Assembly (NCBI RefSeq): GCF_026015985.1
Contig: NZ_CP110389.1
Span: 682,001 to 746,000 of the forward strand
Origin: Rhodopseudomonas sp. P2A-2r
GTDB taxonomy: Bacteria; Pseudomonadota; Alphaproteobacteria; Rhizobiales; Xanthobacteraceae
Length of the DNA: 64,000 nt
Reading direction: 5' to 3'
Shown here piece after piece: positions 45,462 through 54,558 of this stretch. The position numbers were made by a program, and so were the translations under genes. The notes below the pieces were generated by a model. That model made no database searches. It had not been told where the DNA came from and worked only from the letters and a program-made list of their open reading frames with translations. Position 1 is the first letter of the stretch. Each line of letters opens with the position of its first letter.

Positions 45462-47471
45462 GTGACGGCCTTGGACCAGATCTGGGAAATCGGCACCGAT
45501 ATTGGTGGTACCTTCACCGATATCATCGCTATCCGGCGCGATATCGGTGAAACCCGTATCGCAAAAGTGCCGTCGCGTCCGCACGCGCCGGTGCAGGCGA
45601 TGCTCGAGGCTATCGAAGCCGTCGGTTTGCAGAAGTCCGAGGTCTGCCGCTTCATCCACGGCACCACGCGGATCACCAACGCCATTGTCGAGGAGCGGCT
45701 GCCGCAGGTGGCGCTGGTGGCGACAAGGGGTTTCGAGGATGTGCTCGAGATCGGCCGCTACCGCCGTCGCGATCTGTATCGTCTCGATATTGCGCCGAAG
45801 GCCAGGTCACTGGTGCCGCGAGATTTCTGCTTCGGGCTCAACGAGCGGCTCGACCATGACGGCACGGTCATTGCTGCTCTGGATGAGGCGGAGATCGAAC
45901 GGCTTATCGTCTGGCTGAAAGCGACCGGCGTCCAGAGCGTCGCCGTGGCGCTGCTGCACGCCTATGCCAATCCGCTGCACGAAAAGATGCTTGGCGAGCG
46001 GCTTAAGGGCGTCGTCCCCCATGTCTCGCTGTCCCACGAGGTCAATCCCGAGGCGCGCGAATTCGAGCGCACCTCGTCCACCGTGTTCAACGCCGCGGCG
46101 ATGCCGATCGCGGTGGAATATCTCAGCGAACTGGAGGAGCGATTGCCGCTCGGCGCCGGCCTGCAGGTGTTTCATTCCGCCGGCGCGATGATTCCGATCG
46201 CGGCGGTCAAGCGCCGTCCGCTTGTCATGGCGATGTCCGGCCCTGCGGCCGGCGTGTCGGCCTCGGTCAGCATCGCCCGGCAGCTCGACAAGTCGCGGGT
46301 GCTGACGTTCGACATGGGCGGCACCACCACCGACGTCTGCCTGATCGTCGATGGCCAGGCCGAAATGACCGATGGCAAGATGCTCGGCGACCGGCCGCTG
46401 CGGCAGCCGATGCTGGCGGTGCATTCGATCGGGGCCGGCGGCGGCTCGATCGTGCGCCTCGGCTCCGGTGGCCTCAGCGTCGGCCCGGAAAGCGCCGGCT
46501 CCGAGCCGGGCCCGGCCAGCTACGGCCGTGGCGGCACGCAGCCGACCATCACAGACGCCAACGCGCTGCTCGGCTATCTCAATCCCGTGACAAAACTCGG
46601 TGACCGCATCGGCATCGATCTCGAAGCCGCAGCGCGCGCGGTGCAGCCGATTGCGGACCGGCTTGGCATGAGTCTGAATGAAACCGCATTGGGCATCATC
46701 AAGGTGGCTAACGCCACCATGGCGCGCGCGCTGCGCCGCGTCACTGTGGAGCGCGGCATCGACGGCCGCGATTGTACCTTGCTGGCGTTCGGCGGCGGAG
46801 GCCCGATGCATGCGGCAGGGCTCGCGGAGCTTTACGGGATCACCGAGGTGGTGGTGCCGGCGGCGTCGAGTGCCTTCTCGGCGTTGGGGTGCCTGACGGC
46901 GGATTTCAGCTTTCTGCAACAACAGACCCTTCGCGTGGCCATTGACGGTATCGATCTGGCAAAAGTGTCGGCGCGGATCGATGCCACGGTCGAACTGGCG
47001 CTGGAGCCGCTGGTGGCAAACGCCATCCCGCGGTCCTCCATCAAGGTCGAACTGGTGGCCCTGATGCGCTACGCCGCGCAGAACGACGCCATTCCGGTGC
47101 GGCTGACACTGCCGCTCGATCCCGCTTTTCTGCAGCAGGAATTCCTCAAGAAGCATCGCGAACTGTTCGGCTACGCGACGTCTGAGCCTTGCGTGATCGA
47201 ATCGATCCGCGTGCAGACGCGGCAGCCGTCGACCACCGAGGTCAAACGGCCGGGCATCGACGCCCGGCGCACCGAATTCGTGCCGCGAAGTTGTTCGTTC
47301 GATAACGCCCACAACATGATGACCGACGTCATCGATCGCGGCGCCGTGTCGGCTGAGGTCACCGGGCCCGCCATCATCGAGGACGCCTGGTCCACGGTGG
47401 TGGTGCCGCCGGGATGGCAGGCGGTGCCCGGTGCCTCTGGAAACCTGTTCCTGACGAGGGTGGCCTCATGA
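45462..47471 (+). CDS. hyuA: Hydantoinase/oxoprolinase family subunit A
   Basis: Subunit of 669 residues from GTG 45462. The N-terminal hydantoinase A domain starts WEIGTDIGGTFTDIIAI, the ASKHA-type phosphate loop for ATP; HGTTRITNAIVEERLPQVALVATRGFEDVLEIGRYRR follows. A second ATP motif is LTFDMGGTTTDVCLI, and GAGGGSIVRLGSGGLSVGPESAGS is conserved. The enzyme opens cyclic amides (hydantoin, oxoproline, caprolactam, N-methylhydantoin) with ATP in some members. It partners with the B subunit, whose ATG overlaps its stop. Confidence 0.92.
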   Translation: MTALDQIWEIGTDIGGTFTDIIAIRRDIGETRIAKVPSRPHAPVQAMLEAIEAVGLQKSEVCRFIHGTTRITNAIVEERLPQVALVATRGFEDVLEIGRYRRRDLYRLDIAPKARSLVPRDFCFGLNERLDHDGTVIAALDEAEIERLIVWLKATGVQSVAVALLHAYANPLHEKMLGERLKGVVPHVSLSHEVNPEAREFERTSSTVFNAAAMPIAVEYLSELEERLPLGAGLQVFHSAGAMIPIAAVKRRPLVMAMSGPAAGVSASVSIARQLDKSRVLTFDMGGTTTDVCLIVDGQAEMTDGKMLGDRPLRQPMLAVHSIGAGGGSIVRLGSGGLSVGPESAGSEPGPASYGRGGTQPTITDANALLGYLNPVTKLGDRIGIDLEAAARAVQPIADRLGMSLNETALGIIKVANATMARALRRVTVERGIDGRDCTLLAFGGGGPMHAAGLAELYGITEVVVPAASSAFSALGCLTADFSFLQQQTLRVAIDGIDLAKVSARIDATVELALEPLVANAIPRSSIKVELVALMRYAAQNDAIPVRLTLPLDPAFLQQEFLKKHRELFGYATSEPCVIESIRVQTRQPSTTEVKRPGIDARRTEFVPRSCSFDNAHNMMTDVIDRGAVSAEVTGPAIIEDAWSTVVVPPGWQAVPGASGNLFLTRVAS

Positions 47472-49041
47472 AGCTCGACCCGTTTGCCGTCGAAGTGATC
47501 CGCCATGGCCTGTCTGCCGCAGCGGAAGAGATGAGCCTGGTGATGACGCGCTCGGCGCGGTCGCCGCTGCTGCGCGAGGCCGGCGACCTGTCGTCGGCCA
47601 TCACGGATGCGGAAGGCGAACTGGTCGGGCAGGGCCGCGACATTCCGGTCCATCTTGGCGCCATGGCCTATACGGTGCGCGAAATGCTGAAGATGGTGCC
47701 CGCCGCCGCCATCAAAGCCGGCGACGTGCTGATCTACAATCTCGGCGCGCTCGGCGGCAATCATCTCAACGACGTCAAGGTGGTACGGCCGGTGTTCTTC
47801 GAGGGCGAGATTGTCGCTTTCGCGGTGAGCTTGGCGCACTGGCCTGACATCGGCGGCTTCTGGCCCGGCAGCTACTTTGCCAAGGCCATCGACACCTTCC
47901 AGGAAGCCTTGCGGATTCCACCGATCCGGATCGCCACCGCGGCCGGCGTCAGCGATGCCATCGTCCAGTTCCTCAAGGTCAACGTGCGCGACCCCGAAGC
48001 CTGCGAAGGAGACTTGCTCGGTCAGATCGCCTGCACCCTCACCGGTGAAAAGCGCATCGTCGAATTGTGCAGGCAGCACGGCAAGGCGAACTTTGTGGCG
48101 ACCTTGTCGCGTCTGCACGATCTGTCCGAAGCCGAGATGCGCGAAGCGATTCTGGCCCTGCCGGACGGCGTCTACGAAGGCGAGGATTTTATGGATGACG
48201 GCGGCCCCGCGAACGCGCCGGCCCGCATCCATGTCAAGATCATCATCAAGGGCGACGAGGCGACGTTCGACCTGTCGGGCAGTTGCGACCGGGTGTCGAA
48301 TTTTTGCAACACCACATCGTTCATCGCCCGCTCCGCCGTGGCATATTCTGCGCGCATCATGAGCGGTCGCGACATGCAGCAGAACGGCGGCGCATTGCGT
48401 CCGCTCACCATTATTACCCGGCCGGGTTCGATCTTCGAGCCGGGCCTTACCGCGCCGGTGGCCGCGGGCAACCACGAGACCTCGCTGCGCATCGTCGACG
48501 CGATCTTTCTGGCCATGAAGGATGTGATCCCGGAGCGGCTGTCGTCGGGCGGTGCCACCACGTCCGGCATGTTGTCGTTCGCCGAACCGCGGGCCGACGG
48601 CTCTTGGAAGATGCTCTACGAGGTCCACGCCGGGGGCGAGGGGCGCGCTACAACCGCGCCGGATGTGCGGCTACCCGCGTCCACCTCACCAACACTTCCA
48701 ACACGCCGGCCGAGGTAATCGAAGCCAACTACAACATTCGTGTCGAGCGGCAGGCGATCCGCTGGGGCTCCGGCGGCAGCGGGCAGTTTGCCGGCGGCGA
48801 TGGCGTCGTGCGCGACTACCGCATCCTCGCTCCCAGCATGCATCTGACCAGCAGCGTCGAGCGCATGGTAATTCCCCTGTTCGGCCTGCACGGCGGCGAG
48901 CCCGGCGCGGCCTGCCGGGTGTCGTTGACGCGCGGCGGCGAGGCAGTCGCGATCGACGGCAAATCCAACCTTGTCCTGCAGCAGGACGATCTCGTCACCA
49001 TCGAGATGTGTGGCGGCGGCGGCTTTGGCACGGCGGCGTGA
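47468..49041 (+). pseudogene. hyuB: Hydantoinase family subunit B, frameshifted near 48642
   Basis: The ATG at 47468 overlaps the stop of subunit A. The first 392 residues (FAVEVIRHGLSAAAEEMSLVMTRSARSPLLREAGDLS, YNLGALGGNHLNDV) are in frame, but at the GGGG run 48640-48643 the sense moves to the next frame and continues as ARYNRAGCAATRVHLTNTSN to the end FGTAA at 49041. One missing G restores a single protein of about 525 residues. Without it the protein ends at 48718 with an altered tail. Such homopolymer sites are typical of sequencing indels, so the gene may be intact in reality. Confidence 0.85.
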
Positions 49042-49054
49042 AGAAAGAGATTCG

Positions 49055-50368
49055 ATGAGTAGACTTCTTCGGACAGGCCTGAATGCCGGCGACAGCGCGC
49101 CTTTGACCGTGATCGGCGGCGCAGGCGTGTACTTTCATCTGCAGGACGGCCGGAAGCTGATAGACGGCAGCAACACCGGCGGCGGGCTTGGCCATCGCCA
49201 CCCCCGAATGGTCGAGGCGATCCGCAAGGCGGCTGATACGCCGATGGTCAACGAAGGCTGGACCTGGATCGGCCGCGAGGACGCCGCGGAGGATCTGATC
49301 CGCACGGCCTTCGCCGGGGAAGAAGATTGGGTCGGCGGTGTCCGCTTCTGCATCAGCGGAAGCGAGGCCAACGACATGGCGCTGTCGCTGTGCCAGGCGC
49401 TGACGCAGAAATCTGCCCTGGCGACGCGTGAGCGAGCCTATCACGGCCTGGTCGGCCTGTCGCGGAGCATGACGGTGCAGCCGCACTGGCATGGCGGACT
49501 GGCCGTGCATGCTGGCGGTTCGCAACTGCCGCCGTCGATGGCTGAGGTCCGGATCTTACCCGCGCCCGATGGCGCCATCTATGGCGCGCCATCGGACAAC
49601 CGGCCCGTCAAGGAACAGCTTTCCGAGGCTGCCGCGACCTTGCAGCACACTGCCGCAACCATCATCGACTACACCCAGGGCGGCAACTATTATGACGGCG
49701 AGTATCAGGACGAGGTGGCGCGCCATGCCGCCGAGGCAGGCTCATACTGGATCGCCGACGAAGTTGTCACCGGCGCTGGCCGCGCCGGCCGCTGGTTCGC
49801 GTTTCAGGGCGCACAAAGCCGGCCGGATATCGTCACCATGGGCAAGTCGCTCGGCGGCGGTGCGGCTGCCGTTGCTGCGATCGTGGTATCCAAGAAGATC
49901 GTCGAGCAGCTGAAGGGCAAAAGCTGGCAGAACTATGGAACGTTGCGCGGCCATCCGATCAGTATGGCCGCGGTCAGTGCCTATCTCGCCACGGTGACGG
50001 AGGAGGGCATCCTGGCCCACGTGAAAAATCTCGAGGCGTTCTATGCCAAGCGTCTGCTCGACATCGCGCGAAAGCATGCCAGCGTGAAACGAGTCGCAGG
50101 GCAGGGCCTGCACTGGACCGTCGAACTGCACGGCCCCGACTGGCGCAACTGGACCGCCGACACCACGGAAAATCCCATCGCCTCGCGTGTCGCAGCACGC
50201 GCGATGGACGCCGGTGCGGTGATCGGCACCAGCGGCGAACAGACCTCGTTGTTCATCGCACCGCCGCTGATCATTTCGGAAGCCGAGTCCGCGGCCTTGC
50301 TGGATGCCCTCGATCACGGCCTGCAGCTTGCCGACGAAGAATTCTCGCGCTCCGCCGCGTCCCGCTGA
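49055..50368 (+). CDS. Class III PLP aminotransferase, GSA-aminotransferase-like
   Basis: Enzyme of 437 residues from ATG 49055 (MSRLLRTGLNAGD). Features are GGGLGHRHPRMVEAI, the phosphate-binding ISGSEANDMALSL, the cofactor Asp in YWIADEVVTGAGRAGRW, and the PLP-Lys in VTMGKSLGGGAAAVAAIV. RGHPISMAAVSAYLATV is the conserved downstream region. It would transfer or move an amino group on a primary amine or amino acid, a natural step after ring opening by HyuAB. It starts 14 bp after hyuB. Confidence 0.9.
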   Translation: MSRLLRTGLNAGDSAPLTVIGGAGVYFHLQDGRKLIDGSNTGGGLGHRHPRMVEAIRKAADTPMVNEGWTWIGREDAAEDLIRTAFAGEEDWVGGVRFCISGSEANDMALSLCQALTQKSALATRERAYHGLVGLSRSMTVQPHWHGGLAVHAGGSQLPPSMAEVRILPAPDGAIYGAPSDNRPVKEQLSEAAATLQHTAATIIDYTQGGNYYDGEYQDEVARHAAEAGSYWIADEVVTGAGRAGRWFAFQGAQSRPDIVTMGKSLGGGAAAVAAIVVSKKIVEQLKGKSWQNYGTLRGHPISMAAVSAYLATVTEEGILAHVKNLEAFYAKRLLDIARKHASVKRVAGQGLHWTVELHGPDWRNWTADTTENPIASRVAARAMDAGAVIGTSGEQTSLFIAPPLIISEAESAALLDALDHGLQLADEEFSRSAASR

Positions 50369-50388
50369 TCCATCACTGAAAGAACGCC

Positions 50389-50754
50389 ATGTCCGACGAA
50401 ACCGAACTCCGCGCCGTCATCGCCGATTATTTCGAGGCGCTGTATCACGGCGATGTCGCCAAATTCCGGCAGGTGCTGCACCCGCTGGTGCGATTGACCT
50501 CGGCCACCGATGGCGTGCTGGTGAATCTCGACCTCGAGACCTACATGGGCATGGTTGCGGGCCGGCCGTCGCCGGCGTCGCGCAACGATCCCCGCGATGA
50601 AGGCATTTTGAGCATCGCGGTGTCGTCGCCGACAACCGCCCATGCCCGGCTCAAGGACATTTATGTCCCGAAGCGCTTCGTCAACGAAATCACCTTCGTC
50701 AGGATCGACGGCCGCTGGCAGGTCATTGCGAAAGTCTGGCATTTCAGCCTGTAG
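50389..50754 (+). CDS. NTF2-like (lumazine-binding type) small protein
   Basis: Protein of 121 residues. The pattern LRAVIADYFEALYHGDVAKFRQVLHPLVRL followed by VSSPTTAHARLKDIYVPKRFVNEITFVRIDGRWQVIAKVWH fits the SnoaL/NTF2 fold of the lumazine-binding (DUF4440-like) family. Members act as small isomerases, dehydratases or ligand binders. The role here is unknown, but it is in the middle of the operon, between the aminotransferase and the acyl-CoA ligase. Confidence 0.85.
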   Translation: MSDETELRAVIADYFEALYHGDVAKFRQVLHPLVRLTSATDGVLVNLDLETYMGMVAGRPSPASRNDPRDEGILSIAVSSPTTAHARLKDIYVPKRFVNEITFVRIDGRWQVIAKVWHFSL

Positions 50755-50782
50755 GGACGGCGTGCATGGCCGGGAGGTTCGC

Positions 50783-52434
50783 ATGACCGATCTGTCGCCG
50801 TTCTGGCTCGCCGGTGAACCCCGCGAACTCGCGCTGCCGGAAGGGGGCTTTATGATGCTCTGGCCCGCGCCGCGTGGGACCGGCCCGACCATCCCGCCAT
50901 AACCTTCTACGGCGCGACCCTGAGCTACGGCGCACTGCTCGCGCAGGTCAATGCTATGGCCGGTTATCTGCAGAACGTCTGCGGTGTCGCGAAGGGCGAC
51001 CGCGTGCTGGTCGCACTGCAAAATTCGCCCCAATATGTCATCGCCTATTATGCGGTCATGCGTGCCGACGCTGTGGTGGTCCCGGTCAATCCCATGAACA
51101 AGACCGCCGAGGTCAGGTACATCGCTGGCGATAGCGGTGCCAGGGCAGCCATCATCGGCAGCGAGATGATCGACGTGTTCGCACCTTTGCTCGGCGAGAT
51201 CGACAACTTCATTGTCGGGCACTATCGCGACTATGTGCCGGCCGATACCGCCTATGCGTTGCCGGCCTGCGTGACGCAGGAGGCGCAATGTCCAACTGCG
51301 CCGGGCTGGCATTTCTGGAGCGTTGCGCTCGCGGCCGGCGCCCATCCGGGCGCCATGACCGCCACGCCCGACGATCTTTGCATCCTGCCTTACACTTCCG
51401 GCACCACCGGCAAGCCCAAAGCCTGCGTGCACATTCATCGCAGCGTGCTGTTCACCGCGGTGGTGCAGGCGCGCTGGTACGGCATGGGGCCTGACGATGT
51501 GATGACCGGCTTCCAGCCGTTTTTTCATGTGGCGGGCATGCAGGGATCCATGAACGCGGCGATCATTGCCGGGGCGACTCTCGTGATCATGGCGCGCTGG
51601 AATCGCGATCTAATCCCCGACCTGTTCGAGGCCTATGGCGTGACGTTCTGGAACGCGGCGCCGACGATGATCGTCGATGTGCTGGCAAGCCCGCACTTCC
51701 GCGACGCCAGCTTTGCAAGACTCAAGGTCATCACCGGCGGCGGCGCGGCGATGCCGGTGGCGGTGGCCGAGCGGCTGAAAACCCGCTTCGATCTCGAATT
51801 CGTCGAGGGCTACGGCATGACTGAGACCATGTCGCCGACCCACATCAACCCGATGTCGGCGCCGAAGCGGCAGTGCCTAGGCATCGCGATCCACGAGACG
51901 GACGCACGAGTGATCGATCCGGAGACGCTGGCCGAGCTTGACCGTGATGAGACCGGCGAGATCGTCGTCAACGGCCCGCAGGTCTTGCAGAATTACTGGA
52001 ACAGCACTGACGCCAACGCGTCATCGTTCGTCGAACTCGAAGGGAAGCGCTTTCTCCGCACCGGCGATCTCGGCTACCGTGACCGCGACGGCTACTTCTT
52101 CGCCGTCGACCGGCTTAAGCGGATGATCAATGTCTCCGGCTTCAAGGTCTGGCCCGCAGAAGTCGAAACCATGATGTACGGCCATCCGGCGATCCGGGAA
52201 TGCTGCATCATCTCCACGCCTGACAGCTACCGCGGTGAGGCAGTGAAGGCGCTGGTTGTTTTGCATGATGTGGCAAAAGCTGCCACATCGCCTGACGATA
52301 TCGTCGCCTGGGCCCGCGATACCATGGCCAACTACAAGGCGCCACGCTCGGTGGTGCTGGTGGACAGCCTGCCACGCTCCGCAAGCAATAAGATCAGCTG
52401 GCGCCTGCTGCAGGACGCCGAATGGAACGCATGA
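50783..52434 (+). pseudogene. Acyl-CoA synthetase (AMP-forming), frameshifted near 50870
   Basis: The ATG at 50783 opens MTDLSPFWLAGEPRELALPEGG and runs to about 50865. There the sense frame shifts by loss of one base and continues WDRPDHPAITFYGATLSYGALLAQVNAMAGYL and on to 52434. The rest has the ligase motifs LPYTSGTTGKPKACVHIHRS (P-loop), MTGFQPFFHVAGM, EGYGMTETMS, RTGDLGYRDRDGY and VSGFKVWPAEVE. It would activate a carboxylic acid as its CoA thioester. If the indel is real, translation could restart at an internal site near 50956, without the first 58 or so residues. Confidence 0.85.
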
Positions 52435-52853
52435 TGGACAAGGCAGCGACGCCTCTCGGCCCGGAAGGCCAGTTCTGGGCGCATCTGCGCGAAGGCCGTT
52501 TGATGATCCAGCGGTCGCGCTCATCTGGCGCTTATGTCTTTTACCCCCGCCTGATTGCGCCTCACACTGGCGCTGACGATCTTCAATTCGTCGAGGTTAG
52601 CGGTGTGGGCACCATCTATTCAACCACGACCATCCGTCGGCCTGCCAAGCACGGCGGCGATCACAACGTCTGCGTCGTCGATATGGACGAAGGCTTTCGC
52701 ATGCTCAGCCGGATCATCGATTGCCCGCCCGATGCCGTGCGTATCGGCATGCGCGTGCAAGCCGCCATTGAAAAAGTCGACTTTGGCATCCATGCCAACA
52801 GCGAGCAGCCGATTATCGTATTCCGCGTCCTCACCGAGGGAGCAGGCCAATGA
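52431..52853 (+). CDS. DUF35 OB-fold protein lacking zinc-ribbon cysteines
   Basis: Protein of about 140 residues; ATG 52431 or 52434 overlaps the ligase stop. QFWAHLREGRLMIQRSRSSGAYVFYPR and LQFVEVSGVGTIYSTTTIRRP are typical of DUF35/OB-fold partners of thiolase-like proteins, but the CxxC pairs of the usual rubredoxin-like zinc ribbon are absent (only single Cys residues later). In known systems DUF35 proteins bind a thiolase-like partner to form an acyl-CoA C-C bond-cleaving or thiolytic complex. The next gene, with an overlapping start, is that partner. Confidence 0.87.
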   Translation: MMDKAATPLGPEGQFWAHLREGRLMIQRSRSSGAYVFYPRLIAPHTGADDLQFVEVSGVGTIYSTTTIRRPAKHGGDHNVCVVDMDEGFRMLSRIIDCPPDAVRIGMRVQAAIEKVDFGIHANSEQPIIVFRVLTEGAGQ

Positions 52854-53998
52854 CCGCATCATCCCTGCGCGGCAAGAGCGCCATCGTCGGTGTCGGCCAT
52901 TTTGGTTTGAGCCGCTCGCCCAGCATGTCGCCGATGGACCTCATCGCCGGCGCCACCGCCAAGGCGCTGGCCGATGCCGGATTGAAACTGCAGGACATCG
53001 ACGGCGTCTGCGGGGGAACGTTGTATCACATGTTTCCGACACTCTCGATTTCGGAATATCTCGGCATCCGGCCGCTATGGGCGGATTCCGATTCCACCGG
53101 CGGCTCGTCGTTCCTTTCACAACTGTTGCAGGCCGCCATGGCCATCGAGGCCGGGCTCTGTACCACGGTGCTGATCGCCTATGGCTCGAACCTGAAGCAG
53201 GCCGGCAATTTCGGCCTCAACGAACTGCCGAAATTCGAGACGGTCTACGGCATGACATCGCCGCTGCCGGGCTATGCCATGTGCGCCGCGCGGCACATGC
53301 ACGAATTCGGCACCACGCGCGAGCAGATGGCCGAAGTCGCCGTGGCGGCACGGCAATGGGCGATGCTGCATCCCGACGCAACGATGCGGACGCCGCTGAC
53401 CATCGACGACGTGCTGGCGTCGCCGCTGGTCGCTGATCCCCTCTCGCGGCTGGACTGCTGCCTGATGACCGATGGCGGCGCGGCCGTCATCGTTACCAGC
53501 GCCGAACGGGCGTGCGACCTCACGCAGCCGCCGGTATTTTTCCTCGGCGGCGCTGGCGCGACCTGGAGCCGCGAGGTCTCGCAGATTCCCGATTTCTGCA
53601 CCACGCCTACTGCGGACAGCGCGCCGCGCGCGCTGCAGATGGCCGGTGTTTCCCTTGCGGATGTCGATGTCGTGCAGCTCTATGACGCCTTCACCATCAA
53701 CACGATCATGTTTCTGGAGGACATGGGTTTTTGCAGGAAGGGCGAAGGCGGCGCCTTCGTCTCCGGCGGCCGCCTCGCGCCGGGCGGCGAATTGCCGGTC
53801 AACACTAATGGCGGCGGATTGTCATTCGCCCATCCCGGCATGTACGGGCTGTTCACGATCATCGAGGCAGCCGAGCAATTGCGCGGCAGCGCCGGTGCGC
53901 GGCAGGTTGCCGGCGCGGAGATCGCTATTGCCCATGGCAACGGCTGCACCTTCTCACACCAGTTCACGGCTATTCTGGGCTCTGCAAAAACGCTCTGA
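52850..53998 (+). CDS. Thiolase-like protein (SCP-x/Ltp2 type)
   Basis: Protein of 382 residues; its ATG overlaps the DUF35 stop. Thiolase fold motifs are seen (AIVGVGHFGLSRSPSMSPMDLIAGATAKAL, DADVVQLYDAFTINTIMFLED-like region, VNTNGGGLSFAHPGMYGLF, IAHGNGCTFSHQF). At the nucleophile position it has DSTGGSSFLSQL with Ser/Gly instead of the usual Cys. This is the pattern of non-decarboxylating SCP-x-like or Ltp2-like members that act as retro-aldolases with a DUF35 partner. It closes the operon and would cut a beta-hydroxyacyl-CoA or process a beta-ketoacyl-CoA. Confidence 0.88.
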   Translation: MTASSLRGKSAIVGVGHFGLSRSPSMSPMDLIAGATAKALADAGLKLQDIDGVCGGTLYHMFPTLSISEYLGIRPLWADSDSTGGSSFLSQLLQAAMAIEAGLCTTVLIAYGSNLKQAGNFGLNELPKFETVYGMTSPLPGYAMCAARHMHEFGTTREQMAEVAVAARQWAMLHPDATMRTPLTIDDVLASPLVADPLSRLDCCLMTDGGAAVIVTSAERACDLTQPPVFFLGGAGATWSREVSQIPDFCTTPTADSAPRALQMAGVSLADVDVVQLYDAFTINTIMFLEDMGFCRKGEGGAFVSGGRLAPGGELPVNTNGGGLSFAHPGMYGLFTIIEAAEQLRGSAGARQVAGAEIAIAHGNGCTFSHQFTAILGSAKTL

Positions 53999-54191
53999 TG
54001 TCCTGCCGTCCGCGAGAGTCCCGCGCCGCGTTAAGGAAGCCTGATCGTTAGCCCGAGAAGCCGGCGCATATGTTCATCAAACGCTCCATCTGGGCTATTC
54101 CAAACGACATGGAGCAACCTTGTCAGGTGCCGAGCCTACTAGAATCCGCGGGATGTATTTAGTCGGTGACAGTCAATCCGGTCGTGTTATC

Positions 54192-54204
54192 TTATGTGAC
54201 ATAA
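54192..54204. promoter_or_regulatory. 13-bp perfect palindrome in the 54.0-54.56 kb gene-free stretch
   Basis: TTATGT-G-ACATAA is a perfect palindrome inside a longer imperfect inverted repeat (54181-54209, GTCG..CGAC at the ends). It lies in 560 bp with no convincing gene, between the convergent thiolase and ParB-type genes. It could be an operator, or an attachment or crossover site for the serine recombinase module that follows. Confidence 0.4.
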
Positions 54205-54558
54205 TCGACTGCTTCTGGCGCAAAGCGTCTCTCGAGGCTATTTCGAAATTGTGTTACGCGATAGCTCTTGATTGATGATGCTGAACGTTCACGCTGGCGC
54301 TAAGCACCGCGACCTCCCTTTTGCGGGGCGGACGCGGTAGTGGATCGCTCCCAGTCCGGTGGGAAAATGGAACGTCGTTTCTAGCAGACCTGACGTAGGA
54401 GCCGCAACGCTTGAGCGTCTTGAGCATCGGACTGGTAAGGGTGTTTCGATAGGAGAATTCTGAGATCGAATAGGGAAGCGTTATAGATTGCGCCACATCG
54501 GCGGCTATATCGCCAAGAAACGGGCAGCGAAATTCCATAACATCTCATCCGCGAATCG

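Noticed and set aside
54254..54538. 94-residue minus-strand frame before the ParB-type gene
   Set aside because: No motif, no ribosome site and an irregular composition. It is in the gene-free stretch that holds the palindrome.
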